This document shows positions 34,935-43,492 of a stretch of DNA of 64,000 bases, one piece after another. The notes under the pieces are model-generated. The model did no database searches. It was not told the origin of the DNA and saw only the letters and a program-made list of their open reading frames with translations. How positions within the stretch are numbered: the stretch's first letter is position 1; each line of letters opens with the position of its first letter. The DNA is taken from positions 1 to 64,000 of the forward strand of contig JAQXKO010000025.1 in the NCBI GenBank assembly GCA_029010495.1, written 5' to 3'. This DNA comes from Clostridiales bacterium (GTDB lineage: Bacteria; Bacillota; Clostridia; Lachnospirales; Lachnospiraceae). A program made the translations under genes and the position numbers.

Positions 34935-37412
34935 ATGAAATTTAATAATAAAAACAATTTTATTGACTGGGTTGCAGGTTACGATGAGCGAAAAATTGAC
35001 ATTTGGAATCTTATATGGATTGTTTTATTTATAAATGCCTGTTTTTTCAGTACAATCATATTACTGAAAAGTTATTTCCGGGATACAGGACTGGAAATGA
35101 TAACAATATTTTATGTCGAGCTCCTTATTGTGTCAAATTTAATAATTTTTGTTGTTTTTGAATATGCATTACTGCGCTTAAAAAAAAAGAAATCGAGTTT
35201 TTTCTTAAGACTTGGCAGTGTACTGATTCTCGCTTATATATTATTTAAAATAATAATTGCATATTGGAAAATAAACCATATTGAACTGGAAGACGGTTTT
35301 TTATATTTTTCTGAAACATTCTTAAAAGACTATAACAGGGCCTTTAATAAAAATATAAATATACAATCCGGAATATATGCTGAGGCAGACGGGGCCTGGC
35401 GTTTCGTATTTTTGATTGCAATTGAGTTGTTATCATTACTTTCTTTTGTAACACACTGTATTTTTTTATATGCAGCAATGCCTTTATTGGTTCTGGTTTC
35501 AATAATGTATGTAGGTAAAAGTCCGGACTTTTTATCAATTTCAGCTTTGATAATACTATTATTTATAGGCGGACTTAAGCATAAAAAAGGTATAATTACA
35601 ACGAATGATAGTAAGAAAAGTTACAGATACAAAGCTTTTTCAAATATATTTACGTTTGTTATTTTATGCTTGTCATTATTGGTGTCGAACATGTTTTTTG
35701 AAAAGCCGGGAGATATGATGCTTTCCGCAAGTCCGGCTTTTATACGTTTGCAGAAAAATCTGGAATCAAAATTAAAATACAAAGGGGCTAAAAAGGTTGC
35801 AAGGACTAATCCCGAAATCACAAATAAAAAGCCTGAATATTCCGGCGCGGAGATTATGACAATTACCATGGATAAAAAGCCGGTTTCTAATATTTATCTT
35901 CGTAATTTCTGCGGTGCCGTATATAAAGATTCAAAATGGGTGGACATAAATAATGACTGGAAAAATTTTGACTGCTCCGAAAAACAGAAAAAAATAATTG
36001 AAAATGAATTATATAATAGTTCTCTGGAATGTAATCTCGCAGAAAAAACAGGTATTAAAATCAATTATATTGCCAATATAGGAGATTATCTCGCAATTCC
36101 GTATGGAGTAAATCACAAAAATTCCTCCGATTATAAGTTTGAATCTGATTTTTTGGCAAAATATACCGGTCGAAAATATAAATATTCATTTGAAGGTATT
36201 AATGCAAACATATATGGTGATGAAGAGTTAATTTCAATTTATAATAATTCCCGGGGTAATGAAGAGTTATGCTGGAATGATTATCTGAATTATGTCAATG
36301 ATAAGTATAATATGTCTAATACATATATTTCTTCAGTTAAGAACATGGCATACGGACTGCAATCTGTTTCAAACATAACATACTATTATAATTGCTTTTA
36401 TGAAAAAATGCCTGCTTTTGATTATTCGAGCTCAGATCAGCCGTATGGAAGTGAATGTAAAATCAATAATTATTTAGTTGCAAAAGCTGTTGCCGGTATT
36501 TTACAGAATGAATACACATATTCTCTTGAACTTGACGAAATTGAAGAAAATACTGAACCGATATCATACTTTTTAGATAACAGCAGGAAAGGCTATTGCA
36601 TTCATTTTGCTACTGCCGGAGCACTTATTCTTCGTGAGATGAACATTCCGTGCCGTTATGTATCGGGATATATTGCAAAAGCAGATTCTTTTGTTTATAA
36701 AAACGGTAAATATCAAAGCACTGTTTCTGACAAGACGGCGCATGCCTGGGTAGAAGTATATATCGATAAGCTTGGCTGGATTCCCGTGGAAATGACTCCG
36801 GGGTATAATGATACGTCAAATTGGTTACCTACAAATAATGAGCCGACTAATACACCGACTTTTTCGCCGGAGGCTACATCAATTCCGGAAGCTACGCCAA
36901 CCTTTACGCCTGTTCCCGAACCTACGACAGAGCCGGGTAATACAGCCACTCCGATTATTACCGTAACAGGAGGCGGCGACAATCATTCTCAGGGTAATGA
37001 CAGTGATGCATCAGCCCCGGGAGATGATACAAACAAATCGGGGATTTTAAGAGGATTTATTTATATTATCTCGGGCGCGGCAGGTGTTGCGTTGTTTGCT
37101 GCGATAATTATCAAGCTCCGGAAAAAATATATTAACTATATTATTATTGAAATTAATTCTAAGAGATATCGTAATGCAATAAAGCGGATAAATAAGCGTA
37201 TTTACAGAAGACTGTTAAAAAAACAGGGAATAAAGCTTCGTCAGATGAATGATGAAAAATATTTATATATGCTGGTTGAAAATTTTAAATCAATATCAGA
37301 GCAGCAGTGGGGTGAATACTATTCGATTGTAAAGAAAGCAATTTATTCCAGAGAGAAGCTTGATTCAAAGGAAGCGGTTTTCTGTTATGATATTTATAAA
37401 AATATGAATTAA
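34935..37412 (+). CDS. Multi-pass membrane protein with external transglutaminase-like domain
   Basis: This 825-residue protein has several membrane helices in residues 20-260. An extracytoplasmic transglutaminase-like domain follows, with the catalytic Cys in RKGYCIHFATAGALILRE (near residue 556) and later His and Asp in AHAWVEVYID. Next comes a Thr/Pro stalk (TFTPVPEPTTEP-like), one more membrane helix near residue 710 and a cytoplasmic basic tail. This TgpA-like layout is the usual third member of MoxR-DUF58 operons. It could cross-link or cleave peptides at the surface. The ATG at 34935 follows GGGAG; the adjacent TTG at 34932 is a less likely start. Confidence 0.9.
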   Translation: MKFNNKNNFIDWVAGYDERKIDIWNLIWIVLFINACFFSTIILLKSYFRDTGLEMITIFYVELLIVSNLIIFVVFEYALLRLKKKKSSFFLRLGSVLILAYILFKIIIAYWKINHIELEDGFLYFSETFLKDYNRAFNKNINIQSGIYAEADGAWRFVFLIAIELLSLLSFVTHCIFLYAAMPLLVLVSIMYVGKSPDFLSISALIILLFIGGLKHKKGIITTNDSKKSYRYKAFSNIFTFVILCLSLLVSNMFFEKPGDMMLSASPAFIRLQKNLESKLKYKGAKKVARTNPEITNKKPEYSGAEIMTITMDKKPVSNIYLRNFCGAVYKDSKWVDINNDWKNFDCSEKQKKIIENELYNSSLECNLAEKTGIKINYIANIGDYLAIPYGVNHKNSSDYKFESDFLAKYTGRKYKYSFEGINANIYGDEELISIYNNSRGNEELCWNDYLNYVNDKYNMSNTYISSVKNMAYGLQSVSNITYYYNCFYEKMPAFDYSSSDQPYGSECKINNYLVAKAVAGILQNEYTYSLELDEIEENTEPISYFLDNSRKGYCIHFATAGALILREMNIPCRYVSGYIAKADSFVYKNGKYQSTVSDKTAHAWVEVYIDKLGWIPVEMTPGYNDTSNWLPTNNEPTNTPTFSPEATSIPEATPTFTPVPEPTTEPGNTATPIITVTGGGDNHSQGNDSDASAPGDDTNKSGILRGFIYIISGAAGVALFAAIIIKLRKKYINYIIIEINSKRYRNAIKRINKRIYRRLLKKQGIKLRQMNDEKYLYMLVENFKSISEQQWGEYYSIVKKAIYSREKLDSKEAVFCYDIYKNMN

Positions 37413-37431
37413 TATTCAGGAAAGGAGACGC

Positions 37432-38349
37432 ATGAAAAAGAGAGTATTATCTTATATTATGTCAGTAATTCTGCTTTTATCACTTGCCGGCTGCGGCAAT
37501 AAGGAAAAAACTTCCGAGGCAGTATATAACGGCGATTATATTGTTGTAATCGATAAGGTTAACTCAAAGCTTATCAGAGAAAAATACAATATTTCGGAAA
37601 AAGACAGAAAAAATAAGGTTGACGAGCTGCTAAAAGCTCTTTATGCATATAAGGATAACAAATATGCGTCTCCGATTCCGGATATAAGTATTATTAAAGA
37701 ATGGGAATTTGACGAAAATACAGTAGTATTATCATTTAAAAATGAATATTATAATCTGCCTTTAATTGACGAAATACTTGTCAGGGCTGCAATTGTAAAT
37801 ACATTATGTCAGCTTGATGAGGTAAAGGATGTGGCATTTTGGGTAGACGGCAGTCCGTTAAAAATCAGGGATAAGGTTATCGGAAGTATGAATTCGGATT
37901 CGTTCCTTCAGGATACGGAAATAGCAAATGCAACAGCAAATGTAACACTATATTTTCCCAACCTTGAAAAAAACTGTCTTATGAAAATTGTTAAAAATGT
38001 ACCGTCAAACAATATGTATACCGATGAACAGACTGTCATAGAGGAGTTGATTGCCGGACCGGGCAATAATAATCTGAACAAATCGCTGCCGGATGATACA
38101 CGACTGTTAAATGTAGTGACAAAGGAAATGGTATGCTATGTCAATCTTTCCAGGGAATTTCTTAAATACAGGGATGATGTTTCGGCGGAGATGACGATTT
38201 ATTCTATCGTAAATTCGCTTATAGAATTGTCAAGCATCGGATCCGTGGTAATAACCGTAGATGGTGAAACACTGGACTATTATCAGTCCGTTCCGATAAA
38301 TGATAAGCTTACTTTTAATTTCGAGCTGTTGGAGGATAAAAATGAATAG
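37432..38349 (+). CDS. GerMN-domain lipoprotein
   Basis: This 305-residue protein has a signal peptide with lipobox LAGC at about residues 19-22, so it should be lipid-anchored outside the membrane. The body carries a GerMN domain in the second half (TLYFPNLEKN, VIEELIAGP, VCYVNLSREFL, IVNSLIELSSIGSVVITVDG), known from the spore protein GerM and from actinobacterial LpqB. The first half has a weaker, possibly duplicated version. It lies in an operon with a two-component system, as LpqB does with MtrAB. comEC overlaps its end by 8 bases. Confidence 0.88.
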   Translation: MKKRVLSYIMSVILLLSLAGCGNKEKTSEAVYNGDYIVVIDKVNSKLIREKYNISEKDRKNKVDELLKALYAYKDNKYASPIPDISIIKEWEFDENTVVLSFKNEYYNLPLIDEILVRAAIVNTLCQLDEVKDVAFWVDGSPLKIRDKVIGSMNSDSFLQDTEIANATANVTLYFPNLEKNCLMKIVKNVPSNNMYTDEQTVIEELIAGPGNNNLNKSLPDDTRLLNVVTKEMVCYVNLSREFLKYRDDVSAEMTIYSIVNSLIELSSIGSVVITVDGETLDYYQSVPINDKLTFNFELLEDKNE

Positions 38350-40669
38350 ACCATTATGTATGATGGTATGTGTTTTTATTGCCGGAATCGTTAGTCAGAG
38401 ATACGGGCCTGCAGTATTGGCAGGTCCGGTAATATTTCTTCTTTATTATTTTTTATATCTGCGCCATGAACATAAGGCACTTTTTCTGAATACCATAATG
38501 ATTTTGGTTGTATTCCTTTCTTTTTACTGCTTTGGATTTTTTATATCCAAAGACAGTGATAACGAATCCTTTATAAAAACCCATATGAAAAAAAACGAAC
38601 GAACGGTATCGGGTATTATCGGAACGGTAGAAGATATCTATGATAATCAAAACGGTACTAAGGTTCTGATACATGTTAATTACATCGATGATTGTAAAAT
38701 TGATAAATATAATGAGAATATTTATATATACACCGGTCAGAAGCTTGTAATCGGTGACCAAATCAAATTTAAAAACAAAATTCAATTTTATGACAAACCT
38801 CATAATCACGGAGAGTTTGATAATTATTCATATCAAAAAGCGCGTAATATTTATGCGTATTCTTATATTGACGAAGTATCAATTCTAAAAAAATATAATA
38901 CCCCTCTGTATGTTTACAAAAGAATAATAATAAATTTACGAAGAAAATATATCGGTCTTGCAAATGAGGTTTTCACTCCAAAGAGTGCCGGTGCATTGAT
39001 TCTTATGATAACCGGTTGTAACCAATATATTGATCGTGATATAAAGGAACTGTATCAGACTGCCGGCTTTGCTCATGTACTCAGTATTTCGGGACTTCAT
39101 ATTTCAATTATTGGATTAAGCATACTGAATTTTTTAAGAAGAAAAAAGCTTTCTTATGCACCGTCCGCAATATTTACAATTGTTTTTCTTTTGATATATA
39201 ATACTTTTTCGGGAGGCCACATAACATGTGAAAGAGCAATTATTTCAATGATGTTTTCTCTGACTGCAAGGACTCTCGGAAGAAATAAGGATAGTCTGAC
39301 CGGACTTGCGGTTGCCGCATTTGTCATACTGACAAATCAGCCGTTATATATTTATGACGTATCATTTCTGCTGTCATTTATGGCCGGTTTTGCAATAGCT
39401 GTCATAAACAGACCGGTTAACTGTCTTAAGCCTTCACTGATATTAGCTCATTGTAAATCTAAATGGCTTGAAAAAGCTGTCGAAAGGTTTGTGAGAACAA
39501 TTATTTTCTCATTATCCGTAAATGTTTTTCTTCTGCCGGTCCAGTTATTGTTCTTCTGTACATTCAGTCCGTATTCTTTTATTGCCAATGTGTTATTGCT
39601 TGTCTTTATGCCTGTCGTGATATCGGGAGGCATGTTAATCCCTGTATTATATTATATGTTCTGCGGTGTGCGTATACTTGCAATACCGATTGAAGCAATT
39701 CTTAATCTTTTTGAACGTGTTTGTCAGATAATTAACGGCTTTGCGGGGGCGCAAATTGCGAGCGGTATACTGACGCCGGTTAAGTTTGTAATGTGGTTAA
39801 TATGCATAATCTGTTTTATTGGGATGTGTTCAGGGAAAAGAATAACAGGGGTTAACGATTTTATACCGCTGCTTCTTACATTAGTAATAATTATTCCGAT
39901 ACATGGTAAAGCCTTAAAGGTTTCGTTTTTGTATGCGGGTCAGGGAGATTGCTGTATTATTTTAAAAGAGGATAAGGTTATTATGATTGACTGCGGAAGC
40001 AGTGACAATGATATGCTTTATAAAAATACCGTCAAGCCCTATTTAAACTATATGGGTTACGATAAGGTTGATTATATATTTGTAAGTCACGGCGATAAGG
40101 ATCACGTTTCAGGAATTAATGAGATGGTTTCAAAGAATAAATGCCGCGATTCAATTCTGTTTCTTCCTAAGCTTGATGATTATGGTAAAATGAATGCCTC
40201 ACTTGAAAATAAAGACGATGAAGAGCATTTCAAAAAAATTGAATATTTAATTGAGGGAGATGAGATTACTGTTGATGATATAAAAATAACTGTTTTATCA
40301 CCAAATGAAGATAATAATTCCGAAACTGACAATGAGTCTTCGATGGTTCTGTATGTTACTTGCGGCCGACTTGACATGTTATTTATGGGGGATTTGGGGT
40401 TGGATTATGAAAAAAATGTAATTTCTGCAGCCCAAAATAAGAATTTGGGAAAGATTGACATCATAAAAATCGGTCATCACGGCTCAAGGTTTTCTACGGG
40501 AGACGAGCTGCTTGATTATTTTGAACCTGATACGGCAGTATTATCAAGCGGGATAAACAATATGTATAATCATCCTTCGCCTGTTGTATTGGAAAAACTG
40601 AAAAATAAATGTATTGATTTAAAGATAACAAAGGAGAGTGGTGAATATTTTATAAAGTATAAACCGTGA
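38342..40669 (+). CDS. comEC: ComEC/Rec2 DNA-uptake channel with metallo-beta-lactamase domain
   Basis: This 775-residue protein starts with membrane helices and an extracellular DUF4131-like region. The competence domain, marked by GFAHVLSISGLHISIIG near residue 245, has many helices, and a C-terminal metallo-beta-lactamase domain carries FVSHGDKDHVSG and IGHHGSRFS. It forms the channel that passes one DNA strand into the cytoplasm. The ATG at 38342 overlaps the GerMN stop and is chosen over an earlier out-of-family start at 38300. With comEA it makes a receptor-channel pair, but type IV pilus genes are not in this window. Confidence 0.93.
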   Translation: MNRPLCMMVCVFIAGIVSQRYGPAVLAGPVIFLLYYFLYLRHEHKALFLNTIMILVVFLSFYCFGFFISKDSDNESFIKTHMKKNERTVSGIIGTVEDIYDNQNGTKVLIHVNYIDDCKIDKYNENIYIYTGQKLVIGDQIKFKNKIQFYDKPHNHGEFDNYSYQKARNIYAYSYIDEVSILKKYNTPLYVYKRIIINLRRKYIGLANEVFTPKSAGALILMITGCNQYIDRDIKELYQTAGFAHVLSISGLHISIIGLSILNFLRRKKLSYAPSAIFTIVFLLIYNTFSGGHITCERAIISMMFSLTARTLGRNKDSLTGLAVAAFVILTNQPLYIYDVSFLLSFMAGFAIAVINRPVNCLKPSLILAHCKSKWLEKAVERFVRTIIFSLSVNVFLLPVQLLFFCTFSPYSFIANVLLLVFMPVVISGGMLIPVLYYMFCGVRILAIPIEAILNLFERVCQIINGFAGAQIASGILTPVKFVMWLICIICFIGMCSGKRITGVNDFIPLLLTLVIIIPIHGKALKVSFLYAGQGDCCIILKEDKVIMIDCGSSDNDMLYKNTVKPYLNYMGYDKVDYIFVSHGDKDHVSGINEMVSKNKCRDSILFLPKLDDYGKMNASLENKDDEEHFKKIEYLIEGDEITVDDIKITVLSPNEDNNSETDNESSMVLYVTCGRLDMLFMGDLGLDYEKNVISAAQNKNLGKIDIIKIGHHGSRFSTGDELLDYFEPDTAVLSSGINNMYNHPSPVVLEKLKNKCIDLKITKESGEYFIKYKP

Positions 40670-40704
40670 TACATTAATTAAGATATATTTAAGAATAAAA
40701 TTAA

Positions 40705-40733
40705 TTGTATTTTTTCGGATTGTTTGATATAAT
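40705..40733 (+). promoter_or_regulatory. Sigma-A promoter of pssA-psd-holA
   Basis: TTGTAT (40705-40710) and TATAAT (40728-40733) are spaced by 17 bases, about 65 bases before the pssA start. Confidence 0.65.
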
Positions 40734-40800
40734 ATTCCAAGTAATCAGTTTATTAATATTATGAAATAATAATATTTTATATATCCGGGAGTTATTATTT

Positions 40801-41436
40801 ATGAAAAAGAAAACATTTGTAGGTTTCTATAATCCTTCGGTAATTCTTACATATATCGGACTATGTTCTGCTGTTTTTGGAATTTATCTTGCAATTCATT
40901 ATATATTCAAGTGGGCTATTTTCTGTCTTATGTTATCAGGTCTTTGCGATATGTTTGACGGTACTATAGCCAGGAAAATTAAAAGAAATGATGCTGAGAA
41001 AAAGTTTGGTATTCAGATTGATTCCCTTTGTGATCTTGTATGCTTTGGTGTACAGCCTGCAGTTATCGGTATATGTTTTTTCAGGGGCTCATCATCTGAT
41101 ATCCTGGGATATGTTGCAGGAGCAGCAATAGTACTTGCTGCAGTAATCAGACTCGCTTATTTTAATGTGATGGAGGAGGAGAGACAGAGTAAGACTAATG
41201 AAAAGCGTCACAGCTACGAAGGTCTTCCTGTTACTAATTCCGCTGTAATTGCTCCTTTTGCATATTGTCTTGGTAAAATATTACCTTTACCGCTTTCATA
41301 TTTTTATTGCGGCGCATTGTTATTAACGGCATTTTTATTTATCTATAATTTTAATGTGCCTAAAATATATGGTAAAGCAAATTATATCATAATTGCATTT
41401 GCATTACTTCTTTTTGCTGCTGTTTTGATTGTTTAA
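40801..41436 (+). CDS. pssA: CDP-diacylglycerol-serine O-phosphatidyltransferase
   Basis: This 211-residue membrane enzyme makes phosphatidylserine from CDP-diacylglycerol and serine. The CDP-alcohol phosphotransferase signature is seen at residues 43-75: CDMFDGTIAR, then GIQIDSLCDLVCFG. About six hydrophobic helices surround it. GGGAG precedes the ATG. The next gene, psd, decarboxylates its product, giving phosphatidylethanolamine, so the two form a working pair. Confidence 0.94.
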   Translation: MKKKTFVGFYNPSVILTYIGLCSAVFGIYLAIHYIFKWAIFCLMLSGLCDMFDGTIARKIKRNDAEKKFGIQIDSLCDLVCFGVQPAVIGICFFRGSSSDILGYVAGAAIVLAAVIRLAYFNVMEEERQSKTNEKRHSYEGLPVTNSAVIAPFAYCLGKILPLPLSYFYCGALLLTAFLFIYNFNVPKIYGKANYIIIAFALLLFAAVLIV

Positions 41437-41451
41437 TAAATCGGAGGAAAT

Positions 41452-42333
41452 ATGGATATAAAAAGAGGTTGTTATAAAACCCTTGAAGGCGAAATAATAT
41501 ACAAAGAAGGAACGGACAGGAGTATTCTTGACTTTTTCTATTCAAATGCTTTAGGAAGAGCTATGTTAAAGCTTGTATGTAACAAGACATTTGCCAATAT
41601 TGAGCGTGCTGTTCTTGATACTCCGGTCTCTGCTTTGGCTATAGATTCATTTATCAAAAAAAATGACATTGACATGTCGGAGTATATTCCTTCAAAGTAT
41701 AATTCCTTCAATGAATTTTTTACAAGGGACATACTTCCGTACAAAAGAACCTTTGAGACGGACGATAAAACCGTTATTTCGCCGGCTGACGGGAAAATAA
41801 CCGCATACAAGATTTCATCGGGTTCGAGATTTAAAATTAAAAATTGTATTTACAGTATTGCTTCGTTGCTCAGAAGTGAAAAGCTTGCAAAATATTATGC
41901 GGGCGGCACAATAGTAATTGTGCGTCTTAGTGTTGACGATTTCCATCATTTCTGTTATCCTGTTTCAGGGCATAAATCTCCGAACAGGAGAGTTGACGGT
42001 GTACTTCATACCGTCATGCCGTTGATTTATGATTATATGCCTGTTTATACGGAGAATGCACGCGAATACTGTGTTATCACAACGGATGAGGGCGTCAAGG
42101 TTACCATGGCGGAGATAGGTGCCCTCGGCGTCGGAAGGATTACAAATTTCAAGCTTCTTGACGGCAAAGTGAAAAAGGGTTACGAAAAGGGCATGTTTGA
42201 ATTTGGCGGTTCCTCTGTAATATTGTTATTCCCTAAAGAAGGAATCAAGGTTGATGAGAGATTTATAAATAATACAAAAGAGGGCTATGAGACCAGAGTA
42301 AAGCTTGGAAATGCAATTGCCCGAAAGAATTAG
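41452..42333 (+). CDS. psd: Phosphatidylserine decarboxylase proenzyme
   Basis: This 293-residue pyruvoyl-dependent enzyme converts phosphatidylserine to phosphatidylethanolamine. The FNEFFTRDI segment, the SPADGKI strand and DDFHHFCYPVSG are present. The self-cleavage motif appears as GGSS (Gly253-Ser254) in place of the common LGST, a known variation. Cleavage there would yield a large beta and a small pyruvoyl alpha chain. A GGAGG site lies before the ATG, 15 bases after pssA. Confidence 0.95.
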   Translation: MDIKRGCYKTLEGEIIYKEGTDRSILDFFYSNALGRAMLKLVCNKTFANIERAVLDTPVSALAIDSFIKKNDIDMSEYIPSKYNSFNEFFTRDILPYKRTFETDDKTVISPADGKITAYKISSGSRFKIKNCIYSIASLLRSEKLAKYYAGGTIVIVRLSVDDFHHFCYPVSGHKSPNRRVDGVLHTVMPLIYDYMPVYTENAREYCVITTDEGVKVTMAEIGALGVGRITNFKLLDGKVKKGYEKGMFEFGGSSVILLFPKEGIKVDERFINNTKEGYETRVKLGNAIARKN

Positions 42334-42348
42334 GCTTGAGGTATAATC

Positions 42349-43326
42349 TTGAAAATCTTAAAGGATGATATTAAAACCGGGAATTTTAAAAAGTATTATC
42401 TTTTATATGGCGATGATTCATTTCTGGTAAACAGTTACAAGAACAAGATTATTAAATCAATGTTCCCGGAAAATGATGATATTAATCTGACCATATTTGA
42501 AGATAAGGGGATAGATGTTTCTGAGGTTGTATCTGTAGCGGAAACTCTTCCGTTTTTTGCAGAGAGAAGATTAATTGTCATAATAAAGTCAGGATGGTTT
42601 TCAAAATCTACTGATTTTGCGGATTATCTTGATAAAGCTCCCGAAACAACTACATTTCTTTTTGTCGAGGATAGTATCGACAAACGTAACAGGCTTTATA
42701 AATATGTATCATCAAATGGTTATTGCTGTGAAATTAAAATTCAGTCCAAGGATGAAGTGGTCGGTCAGGTTGCAGCTGTATTAAAGGGTCGCGGGCTGCT
42801 AATCGGCAGAGCTGATTGCGAGTATTTTGTTGATAAGGTTGGCTTATCCATGGCCCGTATTCAGAGTGAAGTGGATAAGCTTTGTGCATACTGTTACGGA
42901 AAAGAATCGGTTGATTCACATGATATTGATACAATTTGTTTTGAAATTCCTGAAAACAGAATGTTTCAAATGCTTGATTTTATTATAAATGGCGATTATA
43001 ATAAGGCTATAGGTCTTTATAATGAAATGGTTTTACTTCATGAAAAGCCTACAGGCATACTTTATATGATGACCAGGACCTTTACACAGCTGTATCAGGT
43101 GCTTGAGTTAAGTGACAAGGGAATGGGACGCAGTGATATTGTATCAGTTACGGGTCTTAGGGATTTTGTGGTTGATAAATATCTTCGTTACAGAAAAAGC
43201 TATTCACCGTCCGTTGTTAATCAGATTGTTGATTATGGCCTGTCATTGGAAAATAAAATAAAGACCGGCGACATAAATGAACAGATAGCTGTAGAAATGT
43301 TCATTGTAAAATATTGTAAAAAATAA
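42349..43326 (+). CDS. holA: DNA polymerase III delta subunit
   Basis: This 325-residue clamp-loader subunit opens the beta sliding clamp. It has the family's N-terminal AAA+-like fold without Walker motifs: KKYYLLYGDDSFLVNSYKNKI, then TLPFFAERRLIVI. A helical lid with ENRMFQMLDFIINGDYNKAI and the C-terminal collar follow. The start is TTG 42349, eight bases after GAGG. It is the third gene of the operon and lies just before tRNA-Ser; rpsT, often beside holA in Firmicutes, is further downstream here because a GH43 gene and the tRNA lie in between. Confidence 0.92.
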   Translation: MKILKDDIKTGNFKKYYLLYGDDSFLVNSYKNKIIKSMFPENDDINLTIFEDKGIDVSEVVSVAETLPFFAERRLIVIIKSGWFSKSTDFADYLDKAPETTTFLFVEDSIDKRNRLYKYVSSNGYCCEIKIQSKDEVVGQVAAVLKGRGLLIGRADCEYFVDKVGLSMARIQSEVDKLCAYCYGKESVDSHDIDTICFEIPENRMFQMLDFIINGDYNKAIGLYNEMVLLHEKPTGILYMMTRTFTQLYQVLELSDKGMGRSDIVSVTGLRDFVVDKYLRYRKSYSPSVVNQIVDYGLSLENKIKTGDINEQIAVEMFIVKYCKK

Positions 43327-43348
43327 GCTTATGCTTATTATATATTTT

Positions 43349-43434
43349 GGAAGCGTATCGAAGTGGTCATAACGGCCCTGACTCGAAATCAGGTAGTCCT
43401 CCGGGGCTCGTGGGTTCGAATCCCACCGCTTCCG
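43349..43434 (+). tRNA. tRNA-Ser (anticodon CGA)
   Basis: The acceptor arms GGAAGCG (43349-43355) and CGCTTCC (43427-43433) pair fully, with G as discriminator. The anticodon arm CCTGA-CTCGAAA-TCAGG presents CGA, reading UCG. A long variable arm (class II) precedes the T arm, GTGGG-TTCGAAT-CCCAC. The CCA end is not encoded. No separate promoter is clear, so it may be transcribed with holA. Confidence 0.96.
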
Positions 43435-43438
43435 TCAG

Positions 43439-43466
43439 GCAGTCTGGATACAGACTGCTTTTTATT
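43439..43466 (+). terminator. Terminator after tRNA-Ser
   Basis: Arms GCAGTCT (43439-43445) and AGACTGC (43452-43458) are followed by TTTTTATT, five bases after the tRNA. Confidence 0.85.
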
Positions 43467-43492
43467 ATTATATATATTATAGGAGGTGTATT

